Assembly: GCA_025677815.1 (NCBI GenBank)
Contig: JAIXMP010000012.1
Location: 930,001 to 994,000 of the forward strand
Source of the DNA: Phascolomyces articulosus
Taxonomy: Eukaryota > Mucoromycota > Mucoromycetes > Mucorales > Lichtheimiaceae
Direction of reading: 5' to 3'
Length of the DNA: 64,000 bases
The notes beneath the pieces were generated by a model. It did not search any database. It was given only the letters and a program-made list of their open reading frames with translations, and was not told where the DNA came from. Below, piece after piece: positions 52,783-64,000 of the stretch. The position numbers and the translations under genes were made by a program. Position 1 is the first letter of the stretch. Each line of letters starts with the position of its first letter.

Positions 52783-54637
52783 GGTGAATTATATTTATCT
52801 CGTGTTTCAATGAAAGAGTTACGTTTTTTTTTCTCCCGAGAATAAACTTTTTTAAGGGATGGGTTATATATGAAACTATTTTTCAGTTTTTTTTTTAAAA
52901 AAAAATAAATAAAATAAAAGCTGATGAGAAATACACGTAGTTTTTACTGAAAGGAAAAAAAAATATGAAAACCAGTCAAAAAAGAAAAAAAATGTTGGGG
53001 TAATTGTAAAATAAAAAGAAAGGAAAGAAAAAAGACAGTAGCGAGATGATGTGATGAACTAGGCAACTTTTTTTTTTCCAATTCTTTCTTGGCAAACTAA
53101 AAAAAGATGAACAATTGAAATTACCTCTCTTTTTGTTGCCAAGTTCTTTTTTCTTTTTAATATGTATATATTATATATTATATATATCACACAAGAAAAA
53201 AAAAGGTTGGTCGTTCGGGTTGTATTATGTTTTTTGTTCTTATCCGACAAAAAGGAAGAAAAGAGAGAGAGAGAAAAAAATAAATGGGTGTGTGTGCAAA
53301 GTGTGTGTTATTATGTGTGCTGTGCTGTGCTGTGCGTATGTGTATATAATAGTTGAATGAGCAAAGAGAGGAGTAAGAAAAAAAATCTCTTCTTCGGTGG
53401 TACGAAGAAAAGGTAAGCTTACAGTTTTTGCTTTATACTTTGAATAATTTGAAGTCCCGCAAATGCGTGGTGGGTGTGTCTGTGCTTGTTTGATGTATAT
53501 ATAAAAGTTGCTAAGCAAGGTTAAATATCACCTGTAAATGTACATAGCAGTATAATTTTGTTTCTTTCATCTTTATCGTATAGACCATTTGATTTTAGAA
53601 TTGTCTTCCTATACCCGTTCTTCTTATTATTATATAATACAACCTCTTTCATTTAATAGATAGTAAAAAGATGAATGATAATGAAGAATTACTATAGAAG
53701 CAATCCTATATTTTTATCAGTATTATATAATTGAGATAAAATAACAATGATGCATGGATCTATCTATCACTTTCTTTGTTATATATAAACTGACTAATTA
53801 ACTGACTGACTTCACGTAGACGCGGATGAAGGGGCAGGGATGGTAGGATATATAATTAATGTTTCTACTCGATCAATTGATGACACAGCCTCTACTGTAA
53901 ATTACATACAAACAAACAGTGATTTAATAGGTACCAAATAATAGATGATGATGAAGAGGGTACCTGGCCATAGAATAATAGTAATATATATCAATTCAAT
54001 AAAAAAATATAAATTATTTGATTGTGAAACACTACCCCATTTTTATAATAATTTTGACGTAAGCTTATTCATTTTTTTATAATCACTGTAGATTCTATCA
54101 TCGATCGAGCAATACAATATTGTACGTTTGATTTGAATAGACCATTACTACTACTCTATCCTTATTGACACTATAATTCTACATTTTAGTCATTCACCCA
54201 TTTTCTTGAATAAGACCGGCGCCTTCTTCCTTTGTCATCAAATGTGTATATTTTTGGATCGCATGTGTACAAAGCACACTGTTCAATAATGCTGAGCGTT
54301 AAAAAAAAATAATTATAGATTCCGCATTACCCACGCCTCTTTTTTTGTCTAAACTTTCACCCTCACCATCCTTCGTTATGACAGACAAAAAGTGATGATA
54401 GCATCATATAGGCATTGTAAACGTAAAAAAAAAAGTGCGTATACATGTGTGGATGTGTGTTTTTGTATATAAAAATAGGGGAGAGGGGTGGTGTATAGTG
54501 ATAGTGGTGAATAGTAGTAATAGCAAATAGTAAAAGAACAAGAACAGTGTGACAGAGGAAGTGTGCATGATGAGGAGGTTTTTTATACATGTTATTTACA
54601 TTATATAGTAGGATGATGATATTTTTTATATATTTCA
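52783..54637. other. Intergenic, Pkc1 promoter side
   Basis: The Pkc1 upstream region carries a T10-A9 palindrome at 52887-52905 and dense A/T runs. A CTGTG microrepeat is near 53315-53335. Further right, up to 54637, no open frame has recognisable features. Confidence 0.6.
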
Positions 54638-56162
54638 TTAGGATTTCCAATCAATAATTGTATTTTTTGTTTTCTCATACACAAAGAATGTTAATGATAT
54701 GGCAGGAGCCACCTTGACCAAAGACACCGTCAATCCTTTATATAAACTACTGACTCCTTCTTGTTCAGCAATCAACTTCATACATTTAAAACACGACCGG
54801 GTTGCATAATCTGGTATACCATCAATCACATAATGGGTTCGAGAAGGTCCTTGGACTTGTAATCGTTTTCTTACTACATCCATTGGATAAACGGCTGTTT
54901 TGGACACAATACCCGATAAGGCACCACTCACCATGTCATGGAATGGTTTATGATCTTTGGATAATGTGCCATTATCCTATATAGAAGTATGGCATTGTGA
55001 TGAGTGATTTGACATTTCATTTTATTTTCCCGATTCTTTAATAAAACAAAAAAAAAAGACATACTCTTCCAGCTTTAAATGTAGAAGCTATTCGATCGTA
55101 AGTGGTAAACACGAGACCCATGTAGGGCATAATTTGTATCAATGCTGGCCACACACCCCAATAAAATCCACTTATTCCTTCAGTTCGATAAATCAATTTG
55201 ATTGCTTGTACCATGCCCGTATATTGCTTTATACATAATAATGGATCGAAATCAGTTATCTATCTATATTCACTTCGATACACATATATAGAGAGAATAA
55301 GAGGTTCTAATAAGGATAAATACCTGATCATGTGAACCTTGCATTGCAAATCGTGTTCGAAGCAAGTCCAATGGGTATGTAATTGTTGTTGCAGCACTTC
55401 CTGCTAGCATACCACTTGCAAACGTTTTTGCAGAACTTGGTAATTGTTTTTGAGAATCCTATTACACACATACGTTGATTACTATTCAATGAATCCAACC
55501 CATCTGTGCCTATATCTATTCTATTCACAATTCCCAACCTATTCCCTTCCTGCTTATCCTATTGTCACACTTACTAGTTTATCTATGGCAAGTTCTATTT
55601 CTCTATAAGCACAAAATTCTAACGCATTATATAATAAATACAAATATTCGGCAGCAAGGTTGCCCTTGTAAAGTCCCTACATATATAACAAACAAAGGTC
55701 TTTAATATACCCTGACTCGAACCAATACACATATTCCTTTTACCTTCACCATACACCATTTCCCTTTCTCCTGAATGAAGACATATATACAAATGAAACG
55801 CGCCTGGTTTTCTATTTTCCACACATACACAGCACACGCTCTCTATTCATTTTACCTTAATGCCTTCTTCTTTCAAGATTGTTTTTAACGCTGGTAATAT
55901 TCGAGTATACTTGATATCATTGAGATTAGCATGTTTTAGTTGAAATTGAGTTCGGTGAGGTTGTAATTGCATACGGATCTTGACGACATCAAAAGGTGCG
56001 GTAAAAAACCTATAAACCCGGGAGGGAATAGATCATTAATAACGAAAAGTGTATCTACATAAACAAAAAAAAGATATATTACCTAGAGACGACACCTGCT
56101 GTAGCACCACAAAAAGCAGCTTCATAACTATTCAATCGAGCATCGGAAATGTATGAAGGCAT
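54638..56162 (-). CDS. TPC1: Mitochondrial carrier, thiamine pyrophosphate type
   Basis: Exons (minus) 56162-56083, 56009-55856, 55676-55575, 55458-55324, 55226-55065 and 54976-54638 encode 323 residues. Three repeats of about 100 residues each carry the mitochondrial carrier signature: [25 protein letters not shown] and [13 protein letters not shown], each at the end of an odd-numbered membrane helix. The three signature variants, the gap between them and the closing [20 protein letters not shown] segment resemble the thiamine pyrophosphate carrier (yeast Tpc1, human SLC25A19). That carrier brings TPP into the matrix for 2-oxoglutarate and pyruvate dehydrogenases. Family membership is certain; the substrate is inferred from resemblance. 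All five introns are phase-consistent. The second matrix loop ([20 protein letters not shown]) is somewhat long. Confidence 0.88.
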
Positions 56163-56770
56163 CGTTGTATATATACTATTATTATTATTATAGAACAATA
56201 TTATAGCATATTATTTTTCTTGTTTCGAAATTCTTTCTATGCGTTGACGGAAAATCACGGTAATGTTTTTTTTCACAAGTCCGAAATAAAAAAAAAACCA
56301 CCTCCACTGTTGTTACTAAATAACTTGTTCTGGAAAAAAAAGAAGGTATATCTTATTTTTTCGCGTTTCAGTTTCATGATCACTATTTAAATTAATTTAA
56401 AGAAATTATTTTAGATGAAGGGTATAAAAAGATACCAGAAAAAAAAATAATAAAAATTTAGAATTCCTTTCTTCTCCTTTCTATTTCTTTTTTTTTTTTT
56501 TTTTGCGAAGAACAAAAAAGTTTATATATTACGTTTAGTTTATCTACATTATGTTTTTTTTTAAAAAAAAATAAGAAAAGGAAGGAAAAAGAAGGAAAAA
56601 GAAGCAAAAAGAATGACAATTTGTGTGTGTGCGTGTGGTGGTAGATGATAAGGAAGGGGGAAGAAGAAGTGTATATAGTATGTGTGAGTGTTATAATATG
56701 TATATATTTATATATGGGCGTTTGATTATTTATTTAATTATTATGATGATATATAGATTTTTTTTGGTTA
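56163..56770. other. Intergenic between carrier and coiled-coil gene
   Basis: Holds the promoter of the carrier gene and the 3' flank of the coiled-coil gene. A T9-A9 palindrome lies at 56554-56571, and a GGAAAAAGAA repeat follows. No gene is seen. Confidence 0.6.
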
Positions 56771-59331
56771 TTATTTAGAGTCTGCAATCGATGATAATCC
56801 AAGTCCATGACCCCCTTGATTTCTTAAAAGTAATCGTAATCCTTGTTGTGGAGAATTCGAAGGACCATGAAGACCACCAAGATTTGGTTCATCCAATGCA
56901 AGAGCAATCCCCGCAGAAGATGCGGAAGAAGTAGGTTGTTTTGGATGTGGCGGTGGAGGGATAGGTAAAGATGCTGTTACTGGTTGTGGCTGTGGTTGTT
57001 TTTTAATCGTTGTTCGGTGAACATGGGTAGTAGGTGGTGTGGGTGGTATAGAGGCTCCTGAAGAAAACAATGGTGACATACCACTAGGTAATGAAGGACG
57101 TTTTCGTATAATGCGATGACGATACAATTCTGCAATATCTGGCGAAATACTGCCTGCTCTTGTTGTAGTTGAAGAGGAAGAAATGGAAGCGACAGCTGAA
57201 TCAGGTGATATCGAAGATGAAAATAATACACCTGTTGTTTCAGATTGTTTACGGGATGCAATATTCAAGACTTCTTCGTCTTCAGTTAAATACATGGAGG
57301 ATACATCACTGGCACGACGTGAACTAAGACCATCCCTGATCGACAATGCATTCATAATCTCTTCTTTGGTTTTGATCATGGGTCGAGAAGAAGAAGAATG
57401 GCGTGGCGCTTGTAAGAATTGAATGGTGCCTTGAGCCTGCTCAAGCATATGTGCATATTCTCGCATTCGTTCTCCCACATCCACCACATTGCCATGGTAT
57501 TTTTCTTGATGTAAAGCAAGGGAAGCTAATCGTTCTTGTAATTGACTATTTTCATATACGATCTGCATAATAACAGTGTTACACTACATATTTCAACAAC
57601 CCCAATTTTTTTTTGTATGCATGTCATGTCTATGTGTGTGTATGTGTATAGCATCATCATGTAGAAACCAATCATACTTCCACACCCTTTCTTAACCTAC
57701 AGGTATAGACACATATAGACATACACCCATTTATTTTTGCATGGGAAACGGGAGACACTTACATTAGCCAAATTTGAATGCATATTCCTGATCATATGTG
57801 TCGTTTTTCCATCTGATTCTTTTTGTGTCTTGACAGCATTTTCTAATAATACTTGTAAATCGACATTGACTTCTTGTGTAGAAGTTAAATCGTCTTCAAT
57901 TTCCACTATTTTTTTTTGTAATCATGAGTTTTTTTTAAGAAAAAAAAAGTAAGGTGAGATCCTTTTTTAATATCATATATCTTTTTCCCTTTCTATTTTA
58001 CCTAATTTATCAGTATACGTACACACACGATCTTTGGAATCTTTCTGTTTGAAGATTCGGGCAAAACCATTCATTGATCATTCATCCATCGCACTCTTTT
58101 TGATTAGTATAATAATAATAGATAAAGAATTACAAAATAAAAAAAGGAATATTTACCAAATCAATTTCCATGCCATCAATTTGTTGTGCTAATCCATCCA
58201 TTTCATTTCGAAAGCGGAGTAGTTCTTCTTTTGCTTGCATAATATCACGCATCAACTTTATTCGTTCTTCATCATCCAATCCTGGAGGTGGAAATGAGAG
58301 CGGTCTTTGTGAATGGATAGGCATGGAATAGGAAGCCGAAGGCTATCATAATTATAATAATAATATGCAGCAAATCACGATGCATCCATTAATATCTTTT
58401 CTTGCCCAATTTATATATTCTTTCTGCTCATGTCTCTCTGTCTATATCTCCTTGGTTATTTCCCTCCTCCTCCTCCTCCTCCTCCTCTCCCCTTTCCCTG
58501 GGCTTATTATTGATGTTCTTTTGTTACCTTTATTCCATTACTTTTTGAAGGAATCGTTGTTGGATGAATTGTAATAGGTGATGATGGATTTATACTTATA
58601 ATGGGCGTACTGGTAGTATTAGTTAAATTCTTATCGTTGTTGTTGCGATGATACATCGACGAAGGCTGTTTAGTTGTTGTTGTAGTTGCTGTTCTTATAG
58701 AAGAATGGACGGATTTTCTGTTGTTATTTTGATCAAAACTGTATCTTTTTCCAAGCAATTTTCTGCCATCACAATCCTTTGCGTTGGGTTTCGCTAAACA
58801 TAACATGATTGGTAGTGAGATATATAAAAATAGTAATGTATAATAATAAAAAAAAGAACAAGAGTACAAGTAAAAAGGGAAAAATGAGAGTGAGAAAAAA
58901 GAAGAGAGAAAAAAAAACCGAAAGATGTAGGTAATAGGGGCCCTTTTTTTGGTTGTTGCCCCAAGAAAAAAAACCATTATATATTATATATAAATTTTTA
59001 TCGAACCACACAACAATAGTAATAAATAATAACAATAACAATAATTAATATAAACTAACCTTGCCCAGTTAACGTTGCCCAGCAGTCGTTGATATGGCCA
59101 GATTCTGAATCACCCAAAGATAGCTATTTTATTACTATTATTATTATTATTGTTTTCATATAAAATAAAATAAAAAAGGATGAGTCCTTTCAGAATTCCC
59201 ATGGTTTTTTTTTTTTGACATTTTTATGCACTCTTTATGATGATAGTGGGATAAAGAAAGAGAGAAATAGGACATTTACTATATCAATTGATTTATATAG
59301 ATACCTGGGCAACCTCCTCGGGACAATTCAT
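56771..59331 (-). CDS. Coiled-coil protein of unknown function
   Basis: Seven exons (minus), 59331-59305, 59123-59060, 58793-58528, 58342-58157, 58044-58002, 57905-57763 and 57562-56771, give 506 residues in one frame. I do not recognise the family. The N-terminus (MNCPEEVAQ then LSLGDSESGHINDCWATLTG) is followed by a Ser/Thr/Asn-rich disordered stretch, then a coiled coil of about 130 residues: ERIKLMRDIMQAKEELLRFR, MDGLAQQIDGMEIDL, VDLQVLLENAVKTQKES and YENSQLQERLASLALHQEKY. The C-terminal 200 residues are Ser/Pro/His-rich with SP and TP sites, possible kinase targets. Exon 5 (43 bases) is the least certain. It is tandem with the mitochondrial carrier gene and divergent from Kgd4. A scaffold or cytoskeletal role is possible for such a layout but not shown. 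Confidence 0.72.
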
Positions 59332-59917
59332 TTACTGTTGCATGAACACACGCAACAGAAAAAATAAAAATATATTTAATTTAATAGATTCAATTCGATT
59401 TAAGAAAAATAATAATTATGGTAATAAATAACGAATGGTAGTGGTAGTTTTGGTGATAATCGATCTGGTGGGTTATATATATATATATATATATATATAC
59501 TTATATATATATAAATATATAGATATTAATATAATATATTATGGTTCTTGTAGTTGTTATGGAAAAATAAGTTTCGATTTTGCAAAAAGAAAGAAAAAGG
59601 AGATTGGGCAATGTATGGAAGGGTGAATAAGGAAAGGAAAAATATATATGAAAGGCGTAAAAAAAAGACAGCCGAAAAGCCTGAATAATTAAAAAAAGGT
59701 CAAGTTAAATTGTATAACGTTGCAACCTATGCGTAATAGGCAAGGCAACACACCTATGCGCTGTATGGTTAATCTAATCGTCACTATACATATATCATTA
59801 AGGATCAGACCCCGGTCCTGCTTGCTTGCTGTATTTAGTCTAACTTTTGCGGGTTTCTTTCTCTAAAAAGTAACAACTTTTTCTTTTCTTTCTCTTCTTT
59901 ATTTATCTATTATTATT
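59332..59917. promoter_or_regulatory. Divergent promoter region, coiled-coil gene and Kgd4
   Basis: The two genes start 586 bases apart and face away from each other. The region holds an AT run at 59476-59515 and a TTGCAACC...GGCAAGGCAACACACC stretch near 59720-59752. Upstream of Kgd4 there is a CTTTTCTTTCTCTTC tract just before the ATG. No clear TATA box was found. Confidence 0.5.
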
Positions 59918-60410
59918 ATGCATTCCTCATTCATTGCTCGTGCTGTTCATAAGCCTTCTATTCAATTCGTTGGTTCAAGAGTTAACTTGTGGAAGAGTAT
60001 GACATAGTCCTATATAAACTATTGCTATTGTTCCAACTTTTTGTCTTTTTCTTTACTAAAAAAAATTATTATTATTATTATTAGACGCTGCACACCAACA
60101 TGGTCCTCACCCAATGACACCTGCTAATCTCGAAAAACACGTTGCAAAGGCTGATCCTATTGTGCCAGCCAAGGCCAAATCCCCATCCTATTCTGCTGGA
60201 TCTGTTGAATTTAGTCAACGTCCTGTTCGTTTCCATCACGTTGCTTTGACCGAAGCTGAAATTGAAGCTATCGAGGTAAAGTGTGCTTATGTCATGACTA
60301 CCCACGTAACATAACGTAACTGTTCCGGTTCTTGTTCGTCACGTTTACTAACCCCGTGGATAATTCTTTATCATCTTTTATTTTAGTCCGGAGGCGCTAC
60401 CTTTTATTAA
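59918..60410 (+). CDS. KGD4: 2-oxoglutarate dehydrogenase subunit Kgd4
   Basis: Exons 59918-59996, 60085-60275 and 60387-60410 encode 97 residues. Kgd4 (Ymr31, MRPS36 in animals) recruits the E3 enzyme to the 2-oxoglutarate dehydrogenase complex in the mitochondrial matrix. Family features are the N-terminal leader with KPSIQFVGSR, which parallels IKFVGTR of the yeast protein, the central block PHPMTP, and the C-terminal LTEAEIEAIESGGA. The last exon has only seven codons and a stop (SGGATFY), so it is easily missed by gene finders; the conserved Gly-Gly shows it is right. The N-terminal residues are basic and hydroxylated, as in a mitochondrial targeting sequence. The neighbouring carrier would supply the TPP cofactor of the same complex. 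Confidence 0.88.
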
Positions 60411-61131
60411 ATCGATTTTCGCGCAAACCAACAATAACAATAACAACAGCAAGCATATTTATATGACAAAATCAACCTTGTATAACAAATTAGTATAGAA
60501 CAAAAAAAAAAACCTTCTCCACAAACCCAATCAACACACACTCACATTCACATATACATACTTTTTTTTTTGTTTTTTTCAAAACAAACCGCATGTTATT
60601 TTTACAATCATATTTTACCTTTTTTGACTTTATTATCAATGATCTATGCAATTTTTTTTTACTAGACGTGAACATATGAATCAAGAAGGAAAGAGAGGAA
60701 TGGATGTGAAAAAATATTGACATTGGGGAAATGTATATTGGCTGTAGGTTTAAGACAGTTGTTTTTTATTAGGAGTTAATCAAGGTGATTATCTCAAAAA
60801 CTTGATATCTATAGGCAATAGGAGGACAGTAATAAAAAGCTTTTCCTCCTTAATCCCAATATTAAATAATTCATGAAGGAAAATAGGAGCAGAACAACAT
60901 TGTCTTTTTTATTATTGTTATTGTGGGAATGATAAATGATATTGGTGTTGTGAGTTGTGGATTTTTTATCGTCAAGTTTACAAGTTAGAAACGTATTAAT
61001 AAAGCTGTATATGAAAAATATATTATGAAATTACAAATAGAATAGAATATATACGGATTACATTGAGGAGGAGGGTATGGAATGGCAGTGGATTAGATAA
61101 ATATGTTTTGGATTTGAGAAATGAAAGCTGT
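60411..61131. other. Convergent 3' flanks of Kgd4 and membrane protein
   Basis: AT-rich sequence between the end of Kgd4 and the end of the minus-strand membrane protein gene. No supported gene; probably two 3' untranslated regions. Confidence 0.55.
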
Positions 61132-61946
61132 TTATGCTGAGACTTCTGTTTTAGTATCTGTGGTCGTTTTGATTTCTTCCATAGGCCAGCTAGGTTGGTG
61201 TTGCGGTTTAGTTGAAGTATTTCTCGATACATTGGTGATACTGGCTGCCTTTTTCTTGATTTGTCGAATACGAAGGATATAAATTGCCAACAATGCGAAC
61301 CATCCAACTGTGATAATCCAACAAAAAGCATCAGCAGCACGTAACGTTTGACAAGCTGCATCCATTTTATTCACCCAAGGATAAATGTCTTCGTTATTAT
61401 AAATAGTACGCCATTCCATAAAATCAACCCATGTACACGATAATGCGGATTCTGGGTTGGTGATCATATCGCCTCCAGGAATGGCTGGGAAAAGGGCAGC
61501 AAGAAAGAGAGCACCTGCAAATAAACCGATACTGCTAAGAAATGTTTTGGATGGGTACCACGCTGGATAAGATGGGCTGGGATCCAATACTAAAATAATG
61601 CTGTAGACGAATGAACAAACGGATGGAATAAGCATGTAAACATAACTTGCTGGATAAGCGAATACATTATAATTGCCTATATTGATCATTTGTGGTTAGT
61701 GGGATGGCTTAAGTGTGTATGTGTTGCTTTTAATCTATGGAGTCATAAGTCAAAATTATATATACCAAAGCCTGCTAATTCCGCCCCATTGGAAATAAAG
61801 GTTCGAATATTGACTGCAACACCAATTAAAAGACAAAATAAAATAAGACCCAATAAAGCATTAAGCATATGAATCAGTTGAATATAATGAGTTGATTTTA
61901 ATTTTGATGTAATCCATGATGATAGATTGTTTGTTGTTACTGCCAT
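61132..61946 (-). CDS. Four-helix membrane protein, MARVEL-like
   Basis: Two exons (minus), 61946-61766 and 61676-61132, encode 241 residues. Four hydrophobic segments are visible: about 26-46 (LLGLILFCLLIGVAV), 68-92 (ASYVYMLIPSVCSFVYSIIL), 105-123 (LSSIGLFAGALFLAALFPAI) and 174-194 (FCWIITVGWFALLAIYIL), with a loop between helices 3 and 4 that contains Cys, Trp and acidic residues (LSCTWVDFMEWRTIYNNE). The tail is basic, then Lys/Thr-rich. This layout fits MARVEL-type proteins of fungal plasma membranes; assignment is from topology rather than motif, so it is moderate. No gene symbol can be given. The 89-base intron is normal. Confidence 0.75.
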
Positions 61947-62484
61947 GATTATGATAACAATATGAATAAAAAAAAAAAAAAAGGAACGTAAATTTATATA
62001 TATAAAAAAGGGAAAAGTGAAAGAAAAGTGAATTCGGGGCCTAGATTGCTGTAATGGGTCAAAAGAATAAAAAAAAAATAATTTGTGTGTTACCTTTAAT
62101 TTTCTAATGCGATAAATTGGGTATATAATCTTACATTCTGTGATCATCGCTGTTAGGTTTTCCCAATAATCAAGTTGAATGTTACACACATAAAAATACC
62201 CATCTTTTTTATATATAATGTATCATTTCTTATTAGCTACCATGTAAATTCTGTTACCATTGACACATGTCAATCTATATACTTTTGCTAGTACAGTCAT
62301 AACAGGTATACAACCTTTATCACACACACACACATACTCACCACAGAGTTTCTATTTTCTCCATGTATAATATATAATACATCGCTGTTGCAGGTGATGG
62401 GTTTGATAAAAGTCATAATCTTTGTATATCTTTCTTCCTCTTCGTTATTCGTCTTCTTTATCCTCGCCAAAAACGAATTCAATT
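61947..62484. other. Intergenic, no supported gene
   Basis: Promoter side of the membrane protein gene, with T/A runs near 61970, then AT-rich DNA up to the aldo-keto reductase remnant. The minus-strand open frame at 62297-62482 has no recognisable feature. Confidence 0.5.
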
Positions 62485-63540
62485 ATCAGGAATAATTAAA
62501 CGTCGGGGTTCAGTTACCATATTCTTGAGTGTATTCATATCTTCTTGTTCAAATACAATATCATCCTTCAAGTTTTCTTGAATACGACTAGGCGTGACAG
62601 ATTTAGGAGTGACAGATGTTCCGCGCTGAACACCCCATAATATAAGAATCTAAGCAGGTGTGGCATTATATTTTTCGGCAATATGGACCTACTATATATA
62701 TAAAATAAAAGGTTAAATATTATGTCATTATGCTTTTGGTGCTATAGCAGATTTCTTTCTTACCAAATGGCTATCCTTTATCAAAGGTGAGTCACTGGAT
62801 CCCAATGGAGAGTAAGCTGTCACTGGAATTGTGTTTTAAGGAGAGGTAATAATAATTACATTGATAAAGAGTTACATATATATTTTATGAGCATCATCAC
62901 AAAAACATCGTACTGTGAATACCATGCTCGATACAAAAATCAAGCAACTCTTTTCGGGTAAAATAAAGATGTAATTCACACTATACATAATGTAGTTTTA
63001 GTATTTTTATAGCGTTATTATAAGCATTTGAATATGTATTATCTATCGAGTAACATTTACCTGGTTTATAGCAGAAACCACCTTGCAGACTTGAGCAAAT
63101 TTTAAGATTACGAATATTAAAGTTACTTACACAAATGGCTCGTACTTTATCTCCCGATAGCTTTTCAAGTTCCTATTTATATGGTAAAAATAAAAAAGAT
63201 GCCTCATAAACAGGAGGTGCTATCTCCAGTAAAAAAAAATTCTGTAATAATAATATAAAATGAGTGCCGAAAATCATTGTTCTGGTGTGCGGATGAAACA
63301 AGGAAGGACCGCACTAGGGATTATTTGTTTATGTGAAATGCTATAAAGTTGAGAATACACTCACAGCATAAGTCTCTGTAAAATCCACAGAATAATCTTA
63401 TATAATTTTACCATCGCTTCGGGGAAGCATAGTAGTTTCGGATGAAACAAATGCGCATGGCCAATGTAGCAAATAAAGATCCTTATTAAATAATGGTAGG
63501 TTGGCTATAGCATTACTACCATGTTGCTTTCATCCATTTC
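62485..63540 (-). pseudogene. Broken aldo-keto reductase gene
   Basis: Reading the minus strand, family blocks appear in the right order. Near 63500 there is DLYLLHWPCAFV (usually DLYLIHWPVAF), interrupted by TAA in the segment before DYSVDFTETYA. At 63175-63125 ELEKLSGDKVRAICVSNFNI replaces VRAIGVSNF, then a frameshift leads into KFAQVCKVVSAINQ. At 62990-62920 ELHLYFTRKELLDFCIEHGI follows, then VTAYSPLGSSDSPLIKDSHL, and VHIAEKYNATPA. The next codon is TAG where relatives have a Gln codon, and the frame continues as ILILWGVQRGTSVTPKSVTP to a natural-looking stop near 62510. The N-terminal part with the catalytic Tyr and Asp is missing. Several lesions mean the gene is dead. Intact relatives reduce aldehydes with NADPH. 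Confidence 0.8.
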
Positions 63541-64000
63541 TAGCTATAAAAAGTAACGAAAAAAATACATATCCTACATAGTGTACCAACAGTGTTTTTT
63601 TTTTTCAAAAGAAAAAAAGATCTTTAAATCTGTGTTGAATAAGTATTGTAAAACGTTTCTTTCAGTATAAAAAAATAGTTGTGTTGAAAAGGATATAAAA
63701 AAATACATAGGGATACCGTAAAAGACAACAGTTCCAAAATGAAAAAGTAGCCGACTGTTGAAAGAGAAAGAGTATGTGTGCTTGAATAAACAAAATAATA
63801 AATAATGAAGTGCTAAAGAAAGGATAACGCGTAGTACAATTACTTTTTGATGTGTGTGTAGAAGATGGCACCTAACTTCACCTAATTTATAAACCTTGGT
63901 ACGCTGATTTACTTTACAATGGTATCAAGTGCGCTTCTCCGATTTAACTTCATTGTCGATTTATTATATAATCATATCCATGTTGATACGTATTTTGATA
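63541..64000. other. Right edge, no supported gene
   Basis: AT-rich sequence. I looked here for the missing N-terminal exons of the aldo-keto reductase and did not find them. The minus-strand open frame at 63662-63871 is low-complexity. Confidence 0.5.

Overview
The window looks like nuclear DNA of an early-diverging filamentous fungus, most probably a member of the Mucorales. Reasons: it is AT-rich and full of A/T homopolymers and ATT/TG microsatellites; genes carry many short GT-AG introns (mostly 50-150 bp); the proteins are fungal (Pkc1 with HR1-C2-C1-kinase order, LIS1/PAC1, Kgd4, MTP18, a GT49 glycosyltransferase, F-box/LRR proteins); and the transposon relics resemble IS630/Tc1-like and LINE elements common in Mucorales. 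No search was run, so the species is not named. All exon boundaries were worked out by hand from reading frame, GT-AG sites and family conservation.

Layout. 1-3.9 kb: mostly empty, with a possible coding remnant at the left edge. 4.0-7.3 kb (+): a bHLH-zipper transcription factor whose last intron carries a transposon fragment and a 185-bp direct duplication. 7.9-10.3 kb (+): a nine-exon gene of unknown function. This gene and the last bHLH exon lie between two 675-bp, nearly identical inverted copies (5853-6528 and 11279-11952) of the 3' part of a dead DDE transposon; the right copy keeps more of its body. 12.4-14.4 kb (-): a GT49/LARGE-type glycosyltransferase. 16.5-17.3 kb (-): mitochondrial fission protein MTP18. 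17.8-23.7 kb: a broken F-box/LRR gene (-), a LINE relic (+) and an intact F-box/LRR gene (+).

23.7-39.8 kb is gene-poor, with only a small two-finger C2H2 zinc-finger gene (30.3-30.8 kb, +) and scattered possibly decayed coding fragments at 33-38 kb. 39.9-41.1 kb (+): a second bHLH factor. 41.7-59.3 kb is a compact housekeeping cluster, all on the minus strand: carnitine acetyltransferase with both mitochondrial and peroxisomal signals, LIS1/PAC1, protein kinase C, a mitochondrial carrier of the thiamine-pyrophosphate type, and a coiled-coil protein. 59.9-60.4 kb (+): Kgd4, a small subunit of 2-oxoglutarate dehydrogenase. 61.1-61.9 kb (-): a four-helix membrane protein. 62.5-63.5 kb (-): a broken aldo-keto reductase.

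Functional links are loose, as expected for a eukaryote. Four proteins point to mitochondrial metabolism (acetyl-carnitine shuttle, TPP import, the TPP-dependent 2-oxoglutarate dehydrogenase subunit, fission); Pkc1 and LIS1 serve cell-wall integrity and dynein transport. The most unusual locus is the inverted-repeat-flanked block at 5.8-12 kb. Nothing in the window can be shown to be a new system; that block is the best candidate for a second look.
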